Below, piece by piece: positions 42,276 to 50,490 of a stretch of DNA of 59,363 bases. The stretch comes from Cryomorphaceae bacterium (GTDB lineage: Bacteria; Bacteroidota; Bacteroidia; Flavobacteriales; Schleiferiaceae). The stretch is taken from positions 1 through 59,363 of the forward strand of contig SKIJ01000013.1 in NCBI GenBank assembly GCA_007116495.1, written 5' to 3'. The number at the start of each line of letters is the position of its first letter. Within the stretch, counting starts at the first letter, position 1. Below the pieces are notes generated by a model. It made no database searches. It had not been told where the DNA came from and saw nothing but the letters and a program-made list of their open reading frames with translations. The position numbers and the translations under genes are program-made.

Positions 42276-42295
42276 CCATTAGAAACCCATTAGAA
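42276..42295. promoter_or_regulatory. direct repeat with 11-bp period, possible response regulator site
   Basis: CCATTAGAA at 42276-42284 and again at 42287-42295. OmpR/PhoB-type regulators typically bind two half-sites in direct repeat about 11 bp apart, and such a regulator starts at 42496. The site is about 55-75 bp upstream of the predicted mgtC operon start. Confidence 0.45.
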
Positions 42296-42312
42296 TGACT
42301 GTCTATAAAGTC

Positions 42313-42458
42313 CGATAGCTGCGTTATGCTCAGCCCAAAATTTAGTCATTTACTAACAACTCCTAAATTTTAGACTATCGCAAGCCTTGCTCTCGAACTT
42401 TCTAGAGCAGCCATTTCAAATACTTACATACATATTATTTTTTGCGATAACTGCGTTA
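42313..42458. repeat. separated direct repeat CGATA[G/A]CTGCGTTA
   Basis: 14-mers at 42313-42326 and 42445-42458 differ at one base and are 132 bp apart. The word GCGTTATGCTCA that begins in the first copy reappears inverted at 45577-45588. Confidence 0.6.
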
Positions 42459-42482
42459 GACACATCATTAAAAAAAGACAGC

Positions 42483-42490
42483 TACTTTTG
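42483..42490 (+). promoter_or_regulatory. -7 element of the response regulator gene
   Basis: TACTTTTG, full match, ends only 5 nt before ATG 42496, so the mRNA is probably leaderless. Confidence 0.65.
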
Positions 42491-42495
42491 CAAAC

Positions 42496-43188
42496 ATGAA
42501 ACATCACATTCTCATCGTTGAAGACGACCTCCGCATTTCCGATATTTTGAGTCGGGGACTGAGCGAGAACGGATTCGCCGTAACCCCGGCTGATTCCGCG
42601 GAAATGGCACGCGAACTGGTGCAAGATGAATCCATTGCGCTGGTGGTTACCGATATCATGTTGCCCGGAGAGGATGGCATTTCGTTTTGTCAGTGGTTGA
42701 GAAAGACATACCCCAACCTACCCGTCATTATGTTGACCGCGCTGGGCACCACCGACGATAAAGTGGAAGGATTTGACGCCGGTGCCGACGATTATCTCGT
42801 AAAGCCCTTCGAAATGCGTGAACTGATTGCGCGCATCAAGCGACTTCTTCGCCAATACGGCGCTAAAGTCAAAACATCTCCGGTATTATCGTTTGCGGAC
42901 TTGGAGCTCAATTGGCAAACAAAATCGCTTACCCGCCAAGGACAAAACATCGACCTCACACCGCGCGAATTTCAATTATTGGAATACATGCTCAAACATC
43001 AAGACCGGGTCATCACCCGCGACGAAATTGCCGAAAAAGTATGGGGATTAACCTTTGACACCGGCACAAACTTCATCGATGTTTACATCAATTATTTGCG
43101 AAAAAAAATCGACAAACCCTTCTCCTCTACGCTCATTCAAACCAAGCCCGGCATGGGTTTTTTATTGGAAGTGAGAGACGGGAAATGA
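42496..43188 (+). CDS. OmpR/PhoB-family response regulator
   Basis: A 230-residue two-domain regulator. Receiver 1-120: acidic pair in VEDDLRIS, phospho-acceptor Asp53 (VVTDIMLPGEDG), switch Thr in MLTALG, Lys in YLVKPF. C-terminal winged helix (about 135-226) with DLTPREFQLLEYMLKHQDRVITRDEI, VDVYINYLRKKID and TKPGMGFLLE. No histidine kinase is adjacent, which is unusual; the kinase gene at 50491 is also without a regulator. It is divergent from the mgtC operon. Confidence 0.94.
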   Translation: MKHHILIVEDDLRISDILSRGLSENGFAVTPADSAEMARELVQDESIALVVTDIMLPGEDGISFCQWLRKTYPNLPVIMLTALGTTDDKVEGFDAGADDYLVKPFEMRELIARIKRLLRQYGAKVKTSPVLSFADLELNWQTKSLTRQGQNIDLTPREFQLLEYMLKHQDRVITRDEIAEKVWGLTFDTGTNFIDVYINYLRKKIDKPFSSTLIQTKPGMGFLLEVRDGK

Positions 43189-43312
43189 TGTTGAGACGCT
43201 GAGGGCTTGAAGCGTTTGGTGAATTTAATGTTTCCATCCTTTTCTCAATTCTCAATTTTTCACCCTTCATTTCTTCACCCATCATTAAACAACATTATCC
43301 CTTAACTCGTGT

Positions 43313-43320
43313 TACTTTTG
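43313..43320 (+). promoter_or_regulatory. -7 element of ribE
   Basis: TACTTTTG followed by CC, 23 nt before ATG 43344. No FMN riboswitch-like sequence is recognised in the short leader. Confidence 0.65.
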
Positions 43321-43343
43321 CCAAATCATTATTATAACATCTT

Positions 43344-43937
43344 ATGTTTACCGGAATCATTGAATCTGTAGGGACTATAGCCACACTCCAACCCGAAGGC
43401 ACCAACGTTCATATACACGTTGACTCTAGCATTACCGATGAATTAAAAATCGACCAAAGCATTGCCCACAACGGGGTTTGCCTAACCGTGGTCGATTTCC
43501 CTCAACCGGGACGCTACGTGGTAACTGCCATTCGGGAAACATTGGATAAAAGCAACTTAGGCGACCTCAAAGACGGTGACACCGTAAACCTAGAACGTTG
43601 TTTGAAGGCCGGCGACCGCTTAGATGGACATATGGTACAAGGTCACGTAGATACCACCGCCGTATGCGAGGAAATACGCGAGGAAAACGGCAGCTGGTAC
43701 TTTCGTTTTTCTCACGAGGAAGGCCCGCATTTCATCACCGTTGAAAAAGGATCGGTATGTGTGAACGGAATCAGCTTGACCGTCGTGGACGCCCACCCCA
43801 AAGGCTTTTCGGTGGCGATCATTCCCTATACCTACGAACATACCAACCTCAAAGAGTTATTGGTTGGCGACCGCATCAATGTGGAGTTTGATATTCTCGG
43901 GAAGTATATAGCGCGATTAACCAATAAGCCACAATAA
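43344..43937 (+). CDS. ribE: riboflavin synthase alpha subunit
   Basis: A 197-residue riboflavin synthase (2 lumazine to riboflavin + pyrimidine). MFTGIIESVG is the diagnostic N-terminus. Two lumazine-binding barrels repeat the motif: HNGVCLTVV (about 42-50) and VNGISLTVVD (about 138-147), each before a strand with Thr/Ser contacts; LDGHMVQGHVDTTA links them. Single-gene unit upstream of tRNA-Leu. Confidence 0.97.
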   Translation: MFTGIIESVGTIATLQPEGTNVHIHVDSSITDELKIDQSIAHNGVCLTVVDFPQPGRYVVTAIRETLDKSNLGDLKDGDTVNLERCLKAGDRLDGHMVQGHVDTTAVCEEIREENGSWYFRFSHEEGPHFITVEKGSVCVNGISLTVVDAHPKGFSVAIIPYTYEHTNLKELLVGDRINVEFDILGKYIARLTNKPQ

Positions 43938-43993
43938 CACAAAGATCAGGAAATCAACCGCTTGCGAAATACTGCAATTATTGCGATTTATTA

Positions 43994-44024
43994 TTTCACA
44001 GCAAAAAAATTAGTCATACTTTTG
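43994..44024 (+). promoter_or_regulatory. promoter of tRNA-Leu
   Basis: TTTC (43994-43997), 19-nt spacer, TACTTTTG (44017-44024), 13 nt before the tRNA. Confidence 0.75.
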
Positions 44025-44037
44025 CGGCACATTAATA

Positions 44038-44119
44038 GCGGGCGTGGCGAAATTGGTAGACGCACTAGACTTAGGATCTAGCGCCGCAAGGTGTGGGAGT
44101 TCGAGTCTCCCCGCCCGCA
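44038..44119 (+). tRNA. tRNA-Leu (TAG)
   Basis: 82-nt class II tRNA, acceptor GCGGGCG/CGCCCGC, anticodon loop ACTTAGGAT region (TAG), variable arm GCGCCGCAAGGTGT, T loop TTCGAGT, discriminator A. CCA not encoded. Confidence 0.96.
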
Positions 44120-44123
44120 CAAC

Positions 44124-44157
44124 AAAACGGATGGCAGCCCCATCCGTTTTTTTTTTT
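44124..44157 (+). terminator. terminator after tRNA-Leu
   Basis: ACGGATGG (44127-44134) pairs with CCATCCGT (44140-44147), 5-nt loop, followed by eleven T. Confidence 0.9.
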
Positions 44158-44279
44158 GCTTCAATGTGTATGATGGGTAAAAACGCAACGGTTAGCACAA
44201 GTCTACCCTGAATGCTATACTTCGAGTTTCACCAATACATAAAAGACGTTAAAAGGCACCGTTCAAATGGTTTCTCAAA

Positions 44280-44287
44280 TATATTTG
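44280..44287 (+). promoter_or_regulatory. -7 element of the FAD oxidoreductase gene
   Basis: TATATTTG followed by CA, 16 nt before ATG 44304. Confidence 0.65.
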
Positions 44288-44303
44288 CAAAAAACTAACG
44301 TTT

Positions 44304-45533
44304 ATGGCTTCAAGTGATCCTATTGTTATTATTGGCGCCGGGATGGCCGGACTAACTGCTGCTTGGTATTTGAAAAAAAACGGTCGCAACGTTCGCATAC
44401 TGGAAGCAAAAAAACACATCGGAGGGCGTGTCCACACCGAATTTAAAAACGGATTCACCCTCGACCGCGGTTTTCAGGTATTGCTCACCGCCTACCCGGA
44501 AGCACAACGCGTTCTCGATTACGAGGCATTAAAACTAAACACATTTGAACCGGGCGCTGTCATTTTTGGCGATAAGGGGCGCACCTTCCTCGGCGACCCA
44601 ATTCGCTACCCCAAAGGCGCTATCCAGTCCGCATTTTCTTGGGCCGCGTCACTTAAAGACAAACTATTGGTGAGGCGGCTTACCAACGACGTGAAGGCAA
44701 TGGACATCGACGAGATCTTCGCGTTGAAAACACAGATTACAACCATTAAATACTTGGTTGAATACGGATTTTCCGATAAAATCATTACTCATTTCTTCCG
44801 ACCGTTTTTTGGCGGTATTTTTCTCGAGCGCTCCTTAGACACGCTACACCCGATGTTCCTGTTCGTTATGAAGATGTTTGCCGAAGGAGACGCCGTCATA
44901 CCCGAAGGTGGCATGACCGAAATCCCAAAGCAAATTGCCTCCGTTCTTCCAAAAGAAGACATTTTACTCAACACCAAAGTTGTACACTACAACGACAAAT
45001 ACGTCGAAGATGACAACAACAACAAATACAACTTTTCACACCTCATCATAGCCACCCCGGCATTATTGGAAAATGGAAAACCGGAGTACCAAAAAACAAC
45101 ACAGCTGTATTTTTCATCAAAACTCAAGCCCTACAACCGCAATGCTATCGGTCTCAACGGAATGCCCAACAATGCATTTAACAATCTTGCGGTAATGACA
45201 AACCTCCACAGTGGTTTTGCTCCCGAAGGTCAAGAACTAATCTCCGTTTCCGTTCCCGGCAAAATCTCCTTTGGTGGCTTGAAAATAAAAGATCAAGTAA
45301 TCCAAGAAGCATTGGCGTATTGTCGAAATACGCACGATTGGACATTGATCGATAAGTACACGATTAAAGAGGCATTGCCAAAACTCGATAGGCTGCGCAA
45401 CACCTTGGATCCCGACGACTTCACGATAGGCAAAAACACGTATCGATGCGGTGATTACCTGCTCAACGGCTCCCTGAACGCAGCCATGAAAACAGGACGC
45501 CTGGTAGCGGAAGAAATCATTCGCAAGGGTTGA
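44304..45533 (+). CDS. FAD-dependent amine oxidase/desaturase-like oxidoreductase
   Basis: A 409-residue flavoprotein. The N-terminal dinucleotide fold VIIGAGMAGLTAAWYLKK has G11-x-G13-x2-G16, followed by LEAKKHIGGRVHTE, the second FAD contact of the amine oxidase/phytoene desaturase superfamily. FFRPFFGGIFLERSLDT lies in the middle and the C-terminal FAD motif CGDYLLNGSLNAAMKTGRLVAEEI closes the fold. The substrate could be a carotenoid, protoporphyrinogen-like or amine compound; neighbours (tRNA-Leu, yhhQ) do not help. Confidence 0.88.
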   Translation: MASSDPIVIIGAGMAGLTAAWYLKKNGRNVRILEAKKHIGGRVHTEFKNGFTLDRGFQVLLTAYPEAQRVLDYEALKLNTFEPGAVIFGDKGRTFLGDPIRYPKGAIQSAFSWAASLKDKLLVRRLTNDVKAMDIDEIFALKTQITTIKYLVEYGFSDKIITHFFRPFFGGIFLERSLDTLHPMFLFVMKMFAEGDAVIPEGGMTEIPKQIASVLPKEDILLNTKVVHYNDKYVEDDNNNKYNFSHLIIATPALLENGKPEYQKTTQLYFSSKLKPYNRNAIGLNGMPNNAFNNLAVMTNLHSGFAPEGQELISVSVPGKISFGGLKIKDQVIQEALAYCRNTHDWTLIDKYTIKEALPKLDRLRNTLDPDDFTIGKNTYRCGDYLLNGSLNAAMKTGRLVAEEIIRKG

Positions 45534-45571
45534 TGCGTATCGTTTACGGTAGTGGACTTGGCAGATGCCTA

Positions 45572-45589
45572 AGCGTTGAGCATAACGCT
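45572..45589. terminator. small hairpin between convergent genes
   Basis: AGCGTT-GAGCAT-AACGCT, 6-bp arms, between the oxidoreductase (+) and yhhQ (-). No T tract. It shares TGAGCATAACGC with an inverted copy at 42321-42332. Confidence 0.35.
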
Positions 45590-45605
45590 GAAAGCTGAGA
45601 ACAAA

Positions 45606-46328
45606 CTACATTTCCACCTTCGAAACCTGAGCGTTATCGCCTATGCGAAAGCGCCGTTTGTACCACCAAGACAACAGGTAAAATACCGGGGTATCGATGG
45701 CAGCCCACATGACCTTGAAGAGCCAACCGTCGAAAATCAACATTCCAAATGAGGTCCAGCCGTACTTAGGCACCAACTGACCGTCTTTGAAATCAAGAAA
45801 AATAACACTCACCACCATAGTCGTATCGATCAACTGCGAAAACATGGTGGAGAAATTATTGCGCACCCAAAGCATTTTACCTTTGGTTAGTCGCTTCCAA
45901 AAGTGGAATACCCTGACATCGATGAACTGCGCCGCCAAATAAGCAACCATGGACGCGGCTATGAGGCGTGGGGAGTTTTTAAACACCGTTTCAAAGATGT
46001 CGTCGGAAATGGGTGAATTACCACTCGCCGAGTAATGACCACCTAAAAACAGTATCCCCAGCGTAAAGACAGTTGCGCCAAACCCCACCCATACGACGTT
46101 TTGCGTGCGCCGTTTTCCAAAGATCTCACTGAGCACATCCGTAATGAGAAACGTGACCGGATAGGCCAAAATACCGGCGGATAAGGTAAACTCCTTAAAC
46201 CCCATATTGACAACCACAAACTTGTTGGCCACCAAATTACAGGTAATCAGTGCGGCTACAAACAAAGCGGCCAGCATCAAATAATGCATGCCGGCCACTT
46301 TAGATATGTTGCGTTGTGTCTTCGCCAC
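45606..46328 (-). CDS. yhhQ: queuosine precursor transporter YhhQ
   Basis: A 240-residue inner membrane protein with about six TM segments. Family marks of the VUT/YhhQ type: LITCNLVANKFVVV near the start, AGILAYPVTFLITDVLSEIFGKRRTQNVVWVGF, and WVRNNFSTMFSQLIDTTMVV. It imports preQ0/preQ1 or another queuosine precursor. The listed start is GTG, overlapping the sppA TAG stop by one base (TAGTG); ATG at 46289 is the alternative and would drop 13 residues. With queD at 55694 it points to queuosine synthesis or salvage. Confidence 0.9.
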   Translation of the reverse strand: MAKTQRNISKVAGMHYLMLAALFVAALITCNLVANKFVVVNMGFKEFTLSAGILAYPVTFLITDVLSEIFGKRRTQNVVWVGFGATVFTLGILFLGGHYSASGNSPISDDIFETVFKNSPRLIAASMVAYLAAQFIDVRVFHFWKRLTKGKMLWVRNNFSTMFSQLIDTTMVVSVIFLDFKDGQLVPKYGWTSFGMLIFDGWLFKVMWAAIDTPVFYLLSWWYKRRFRIGDNAQVSKVEM

Positions 46329-48094
46329 TATTCAATCATCAAGTCAAAACCAATGTGACTTTGTAATCCCACGTGCGACTCCATTTCCTTCCACTTTTTG
46401 TAGAGCGGATAGAAGGAACCCAATTCTTTTTTCATACGCGACTGCTCATCCATACCCAAAGACTTCAGTATTTCCTGGAAAGGATCTTGCTTTTTGGGGT
46501 ACTGTACCAAGCGTACATCGTCGTCGAGGTCTGCCATATTTCTTGCGATTGCAATTGCCGACTGTAAGCCACCTAATGTATCAACCAAGCCATTTTCCAA
46601 AGCCTGAATGCCCGTCCACACGCGTCCTTGACCAATTTCGTCAACGTACGAGGAATCCAAATCGCGTCCTTCAGCCACAAGCGACAAAAAGCGACCGTAG
46701 AAATAATCGACCATGTTTTGCATATATGCTTTTTCTTCGGGACGCATATCGCGATCGAGCGAACCCAAATCGGCAAATTCCGCAGTTTTTACGCGATCAT
46801 ACCGAATACCAATTTTGTCATTGAGAAGTTCCTCACCGGTAAAAAAGAGACCGAATACACCAATGGAACCGGTAATGGTTGACGGTTGAGCAACAATCTT
46901 GTCTGCCGTACAGGAGATATAGTACCCCCCGGATGCTGCCAAATCACCGTAACTCGCAACGATTGGCTTACCGGCTTCGCGAATGAGTTCAATCTCTCTG
47001 AGAATAATATCGGAGGCCAACGTACTTCCTCCGGGCGAGTTGATACGCAACACAACCGCTTTTACCTTATCGTCTTTACGCACTTTGCGCAGTGCTTTTG
47101 CCAAGCGATCGGAGCCAATGGTCAAATCATCACCGGTACCGGAATTAATAGACCCTTGTGCAAACACCACCGCTACTCTATCGCCGGTGTATTTACCTTT
47201 TTGGGTTTTTGATTTATTGACGGTACTCACCGATGCATAATTGATGTCGTCGTCCTCGTCAATCTCCAACATGTTGCGCAATACTGTGTGTACCTCGTCG
47301 ACATACGTTGTACGAGACACCAACCCAAAATCTGCTGCTACCTGCGGATTGGCAATGCTAAGACTATCGGCCCAAACCTGTAAATCTGCGGGGTTTAGGT
47401 TGCGGCTTTCGGCTATTTCATTGCACATCAACGTCCACATATCGCCGAGCAGGAGTGTGAGTTGTTCTCGATTTGCCGGTGAAATGGAATCCTGTAAAAA
47501 CGGCTCAACCGCCGACTTAAACTGGTTGTTGCTGCCGCGAATTACCTGGGGCTTTACCCCGGCTTTTTCTAATGCACGCAGATAGAACGGTATGGTAGAA
47601 GACAAGCCGGTCCATTCGACACCGCCTTCGGGAGCAACAAATATGGAATCGGCTACAGAGCTGATATACAACCCTTTTTGCGAGTAGATTTCGCTGTAAC
47701 TAATGATGAACTTACCGCTTTCTTTAAAATCAACCAACGCATCGCGAATCTCTTTAAGTGCGCCCATACCGGCAAACGACAGTCCACTTTGCAGATATAT
47801 TCCCTTGATGCGATCATCCGCCTTGGCCTTACCAATGGCATCAATGATTTCGTAAAGGCCGCCACTGCTTTGTGATTCCCCACTAAACGGGTCAAAGTTT
47901 GCAAAGGGATTATCAACAGCGCGTTCGTTGATGATCATATTGAGGTTGAGACGCATAACGGAATTGTCTTCAACCTTGGGCTCACTCTTGGACGACAGCG
48001 ATGCAACGATGCCAACAAAAATGAGAAATACAACACCGAATAAAAGCACCCCTGCGAGGAGGGAGGCAAACAGCATTTTGAAAAATTGTTTCAT
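46328..48094 (-). CDS. sppA: signal peptide peptidase SppA (67K type)
   Basis: A 588-residue membrane-anchored serine protease with an N-terminal TM (MLFASLLAGVLLFGVVFLIFVG). Two ClpP-like repeats, as in the long SppA of Gram-negatives: KGIYLQSGLSFAGMGALKEIRDALVDF in the first and VKAVVLRINSPGGSTLASDIILREIELIREAGKPIVASYGDLAASGGYYISC in the second, where the Ser of ASGGYY is the nucleophile; the general-base Lys lies in the first repeat. It degrades remnant signal peptides. ATG 48094 is preferred to the upstream in-frame start. yhhQ follows without gap. Confidence 0.95.
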   Translation of the reverse strand: MKQFFKMLFASLLAGVLLFGVVFLIFVGIVASLSSKSEPKVEDNSVMRLNLNMIINERAVDNPFANFDPFSGESQSSGGLYEIIDAIGKAKADDRIKGIYLQSGLSFAGMGALKEIRDALVDFKESGKFIISYSEIYSQKGLYISSVADSIFVAPEGGVEWTGLSSTIPFYLRALEKAGVKPQVIRGSNNQFKSAVEPFLQDSISPANREQLTLLLGDMWTLMCNEIAESRNLNPADLQVWADSLSIANPQVAADFGLVSRTTYVDEVHTVLRNMLEIDEDDDINYASVSTVNKSKTQKGKYTGDRVAVVFAQGSINSGTGDDLTIGSDRLAKALRKVRKDDKVKAVVLRINSPGGSTLASDIILREIELIREAGKPIVASYGDLAASGGYYISCTADKIVAQPSTITGSIGVFGLFFTGEELLNDKIGIRYDRVKTAEFADLGSLDRDMRPEEKAYMQNMVDYFYGRFLSLVAEGRDLDSSYVDEIGQGRVWTGIQALENGLVDTLGGLQSAIAIARNMADLDDDVRLVQYPKKQDPFQEILKSLGMDEQSRMKKELGSFYPLYKKWKEMESHVGLQSHIGFDLMIE

Positions 48095-48343
48095 GTGATT
48101 GTTTGTTAAATAAAGACAACCCATCATCCATTACAATGCACTTTGAATGAGGATTAACGTGATATTTGATGTTACAAATTATGTTAAAACCGCAGCGTTT
48201 TTCCGCTTTGATTTTTTCTAGTTTACGATAAAAATCAATCATTAGATGCACGCTGCGTCTAAAGGGTTGCAAGGTAAATAAAAAAAGACAAACAGAAGCG
48301 TCTTTGAAAGTGGATTACGACCAGCTCATTCAGGTTAATGCCT

Positions 48344-48351
48344 TAGCTTTG
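48344..48351 (+). promoter_or_regulatory. -7 element of glyS
   Basis: TAGCTTTG followed by CA, 22 nt before ATG 48374. On the opposite strand TACCTTG at 48276-48270 is a possible weak element for sppA. Confidence 0.65.
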
Positions 48352-48373
48352 CAGCCCGAAACAAATTCATACT

Positions 48374-49918
48374 ATGAACGCCAACGACGCAACGTTTAAA
48401 GAGATCATTTCCCATAGCAAAGAATACGGCTTCATTTATCCCGGAAGCGAATTGTACGACGGTTTAGGTGCTGTTTACGATTACGGCCCTTTGGGTGTTG
48501 AGCTTAAAAACCGCATCAAGGCGCACTGGTACGAATGGATGACCCGCGTTAACGACAACATCGTAGGCATCGATACGGCCATATTCATGCACCCTACGGT
48601 ATGGAAAGCAAGTGGACACGTTGATGCCTTCAATGACCCGTTGATCGACAACAAAGACTCCAAAAAGCGCTACCGTGCCGACGTACTTATCGAAGATCAA
48701 ATCGAAAAGCACCTCGAAAAGGCCAATAAGGAAGTAACCAAAGCCGCTAAGCGGTTTGGCAGTGATTTCGACGAAGCGTTGTATCGGGAAACCAACCCAC
48801 GGGTAAAAAAATACATCGACAAGGCAAGCGCCTTACGTCAGCGTTTTGCAGGTGCTGCCGAAGCCAACAACATGGCGGAACTCAAACAAATCATTGAAGA
48901 CGAAAAAATAGCTTGTCCGGTAAGCGGAAGCCGAAACTGGACCGACGTGCGTCAATTCAACCTGATGTTTTCCACACAAATGGGTAGTGTTGCCGAAGGT
49001 GCTTCCGAGCTCTACCTTCGTCCGGAAACCGCCCAAGGCATATTTGTTAACATGCTGAACGTGGCGAAATCGAGCCGTTTGAAGGTACCGTTTGGCATCG
49101 CACAGGTAGGCAAGGCATTTCGCAACGAAATCATCGCACGCCAGTTTATTTTTCGCATGCGCGAATTTGAACAGATGGAAATGCAGTTTTTTGTTCGTCC
49201 CGGAGAAGAACTCAAGTGGTATGAATACTGGAAAGAACGCCGTATGCAGTGGCATAATTCTTTGGGATTGGGGGACGACAACTACCGTTTTCACGACCAC
49301 GATAAACTGGCACACTACGCCAATGCCGCAGCCGACATCGAATACCGATTCCCATTTGGATTTAAAGAACTTGAAGGCATCCACAGCCGTACCGACTTTG
49401 ACCTTGTGCAACACGAAACGTTTAGCGGTCGTAAGCTGCAGTATTTCGACCCGGAAACCCAAGAGAAGTACACGCCCTATGTGGTTGAAACATCCATTGG
49501 CCTCGATCGCATGTTTTTAGCCGTCATTTCTTCAGCATTGCGCGAGGAAACACTGGAAGACGGCTCCACCCGTACCGTAATGGCACTGCCGTATTTCCTT
49601 GCGCCTGTCCAGGTAGTCATTCTACCCCTCATTAAGAAAGACGGGTTACCGGAAATTGCATCGGACATTCGTCAACAATTGGCGTACGACTTCGCTGTTC
49701 AATACGACGAAAAAGATTCGGTTGGTCGACGTTATCGCCGACAAGACGCCATCGGGACGCCCTTCTGTATAACCGTAGACCACCAAACGGCTGAAGATGA
49801 TGCTGTAACCGTTCGCGATCGCAACAGCATGACCCAACAGCGCGTACCCATCGGCCAGCTGACCGCATATCTACAGCCCAAGCTAAGTATGGTAGACGCG
49901 TGGAAACAAATTAAATAA
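48374..49918 (+). CDS. glyS: glycine--tRNA ligase (homodimeric type)
   Basis: A 514-residue class II glycyl-tRNA synthetase of the alpha2 type (glyQS), not the alpha2beta2 form. N-terminus SHSKEYGFIYPGSELYDGLGAVYDYGPLG is typical. Motif 2: FRNEIIARQFIFRMREFEQMEMQFF; motif 3: ETSIGLDRMFLAV. RPETAQGIFVNM binds glycine/ATP region. C-terminal anticodon-binding domain starts near LAPVQVVILPLIKKDG. A helical insertion at about 115-175 is as in other Bacteroidota. Monocistronic. Confidence 0.96.
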   Translation: MNANDATFKEIISHSKEYGFIYPGSELYDGLGAVYDYGPLGVELKNRIKAHWYEWMTRVNDNIVGIDTAIFMHPTVWKASGHVDAFNDPLIDNKDSKKRYRADVLIEDQIEKHLEKANKEVTKAAKRFGSDFDEALYRETNPRVKKYIDKASALRQRFAGAAEANNMAELKQIIEDEKIACPVSGSRNWTDVRQFNLMFSTQMGSVAEGASELYLRPETAQGIFVNMLNVAKSSRLKVPFGIAQVGKAFRNEIIARQFIFRMREFEQMEMQFFVRPGEELKWYEYWKERRMQWHNSLGLGDDNYRFHDHDKLAHYANAAADIEYRFPFGFKELEGIHSRTDFDLVQHETFSGRKLQYFDPETQEKYTPYVVETSIGLDRMFLAVISSALREETLEDGSTRTVMALPYFLAPVQVVILPLIKKDGLPEIASDIRQQLAYDFAVQYDEKDSVGRRYRRQDAIGTPFCITVDHQTAEDDAVTVRDRNSMTQQRVPIGQLTAYLQPKLSMVDAWKQIK

Positions 49919-50049
49919 TGCCTGCCTGGTGCGTCATATAGCTGTATCATGCCCATTCTAAACCTCATTTTTTTCCATATCGTCTATAGATGCTAGAAAA
50001 AAGTGTTTTGGGCAAATTTCAACCACTGCAAAATAAAAAAGAATAGGAT

Positions 50050-50081
50050 TTTGTTAACTTAATGCTGTGTGCGTATATTTG
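50050..50081 (+). promoter_or_regulatory. promoter of the acidic lipoprotein
   Basis: TTTG (50050-50053), 20-nt spacer, TATATTTG (50074-50081). Both boxes match in full. About 27 nt of leader. Confidence 0.8.
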
Positions 50082-50114
50082 GCACTTGTTAATAAACCCT
50101 AAATCATCCAATTT

Positions 50115-50402
50115 ATGAAACGCATTAATTTTTTTATGATGGCTTTGGCCATGACTGCATTCATCGCCTGTTCAGGTGGTGGTGAGTCTAGCAGCGACGT
50201 TGAAGAGAAAGTAGAGGAAGTTGTAGACGATGTTACCGAAACTGTTGAAGAGGTCGTTGAAGATGTTGAAGACGCCTTTGAAGAAGCAGAAGAGGAAGCA
50301 GAAGACATGATGGAAGATGCTGAAGACGCTGCTGACGAGGCTGAAGAAGTAGTTGAAGAAGCAACTGAAGATGCAGAAATGACTTTAGAAGAAGGCATGT
50401 AA
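50115..50402 (+). CDS. very acidic small lipoprotein
   Basis: A 95-residue lipoprotein: MKRINFFMMALAMTAFIAC, lipobox FIAC (Cys19), a short GGGESSS linker, then ~65 residues composed almost only of Glu, Asp, Val, Ala, Thr and Met (EEVVDDVTETVEEVVEDVED and on). There is one Lys in the mature part (EEKVEE). The pattern fits a long amphipathic helix or coiled coil with negative surface. Strong consensus promoter and a strong terminator suggest high expression. Not a recognised family; a Ca2+ or cation-binding surface is speculation. Confidence 0.82.
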   Translation: MKRINFFMMALAMTAFIACSGGGESSSDVEEKVEEVVDDVTETVEEVVEDVEDAFEEAEEEAEDMMEDAEDAADEAEEVVEEATEDAEMTLEEGM

Positions 50403-50423
50403 TTTCTTCTTCTAATCGATTAC

Positions 50424-50455
50424 AAAAAAAGCCACCGTTTGGTGGTTTTTTTTTT
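50424..50455. terminator. bidirectional terminator after the acidic lipoprotein
   Basis: CCACC-GTTT-GGTGG with seven A before and ten T after; also in place to stop the histidine kinase transcript from the other side. Confidence 0.9.
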
Positions 50456-50490
50456 CTCTAAGCCAAACGATCAGAACGCTTACTAAAAAC

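Noticed and set aside
43189-43343. FMN riboswitch ahead of ribE
   Set aside because: The leader after the -7 element is only about 23 nt and no RFN-type conserved words are seen upstream.
47982-48272. A 96-codon minus-strand frame upstream of sppA
   Set aside because: It overlaps the sppA N-terminus in another frame and the sequence is unlike a protein.
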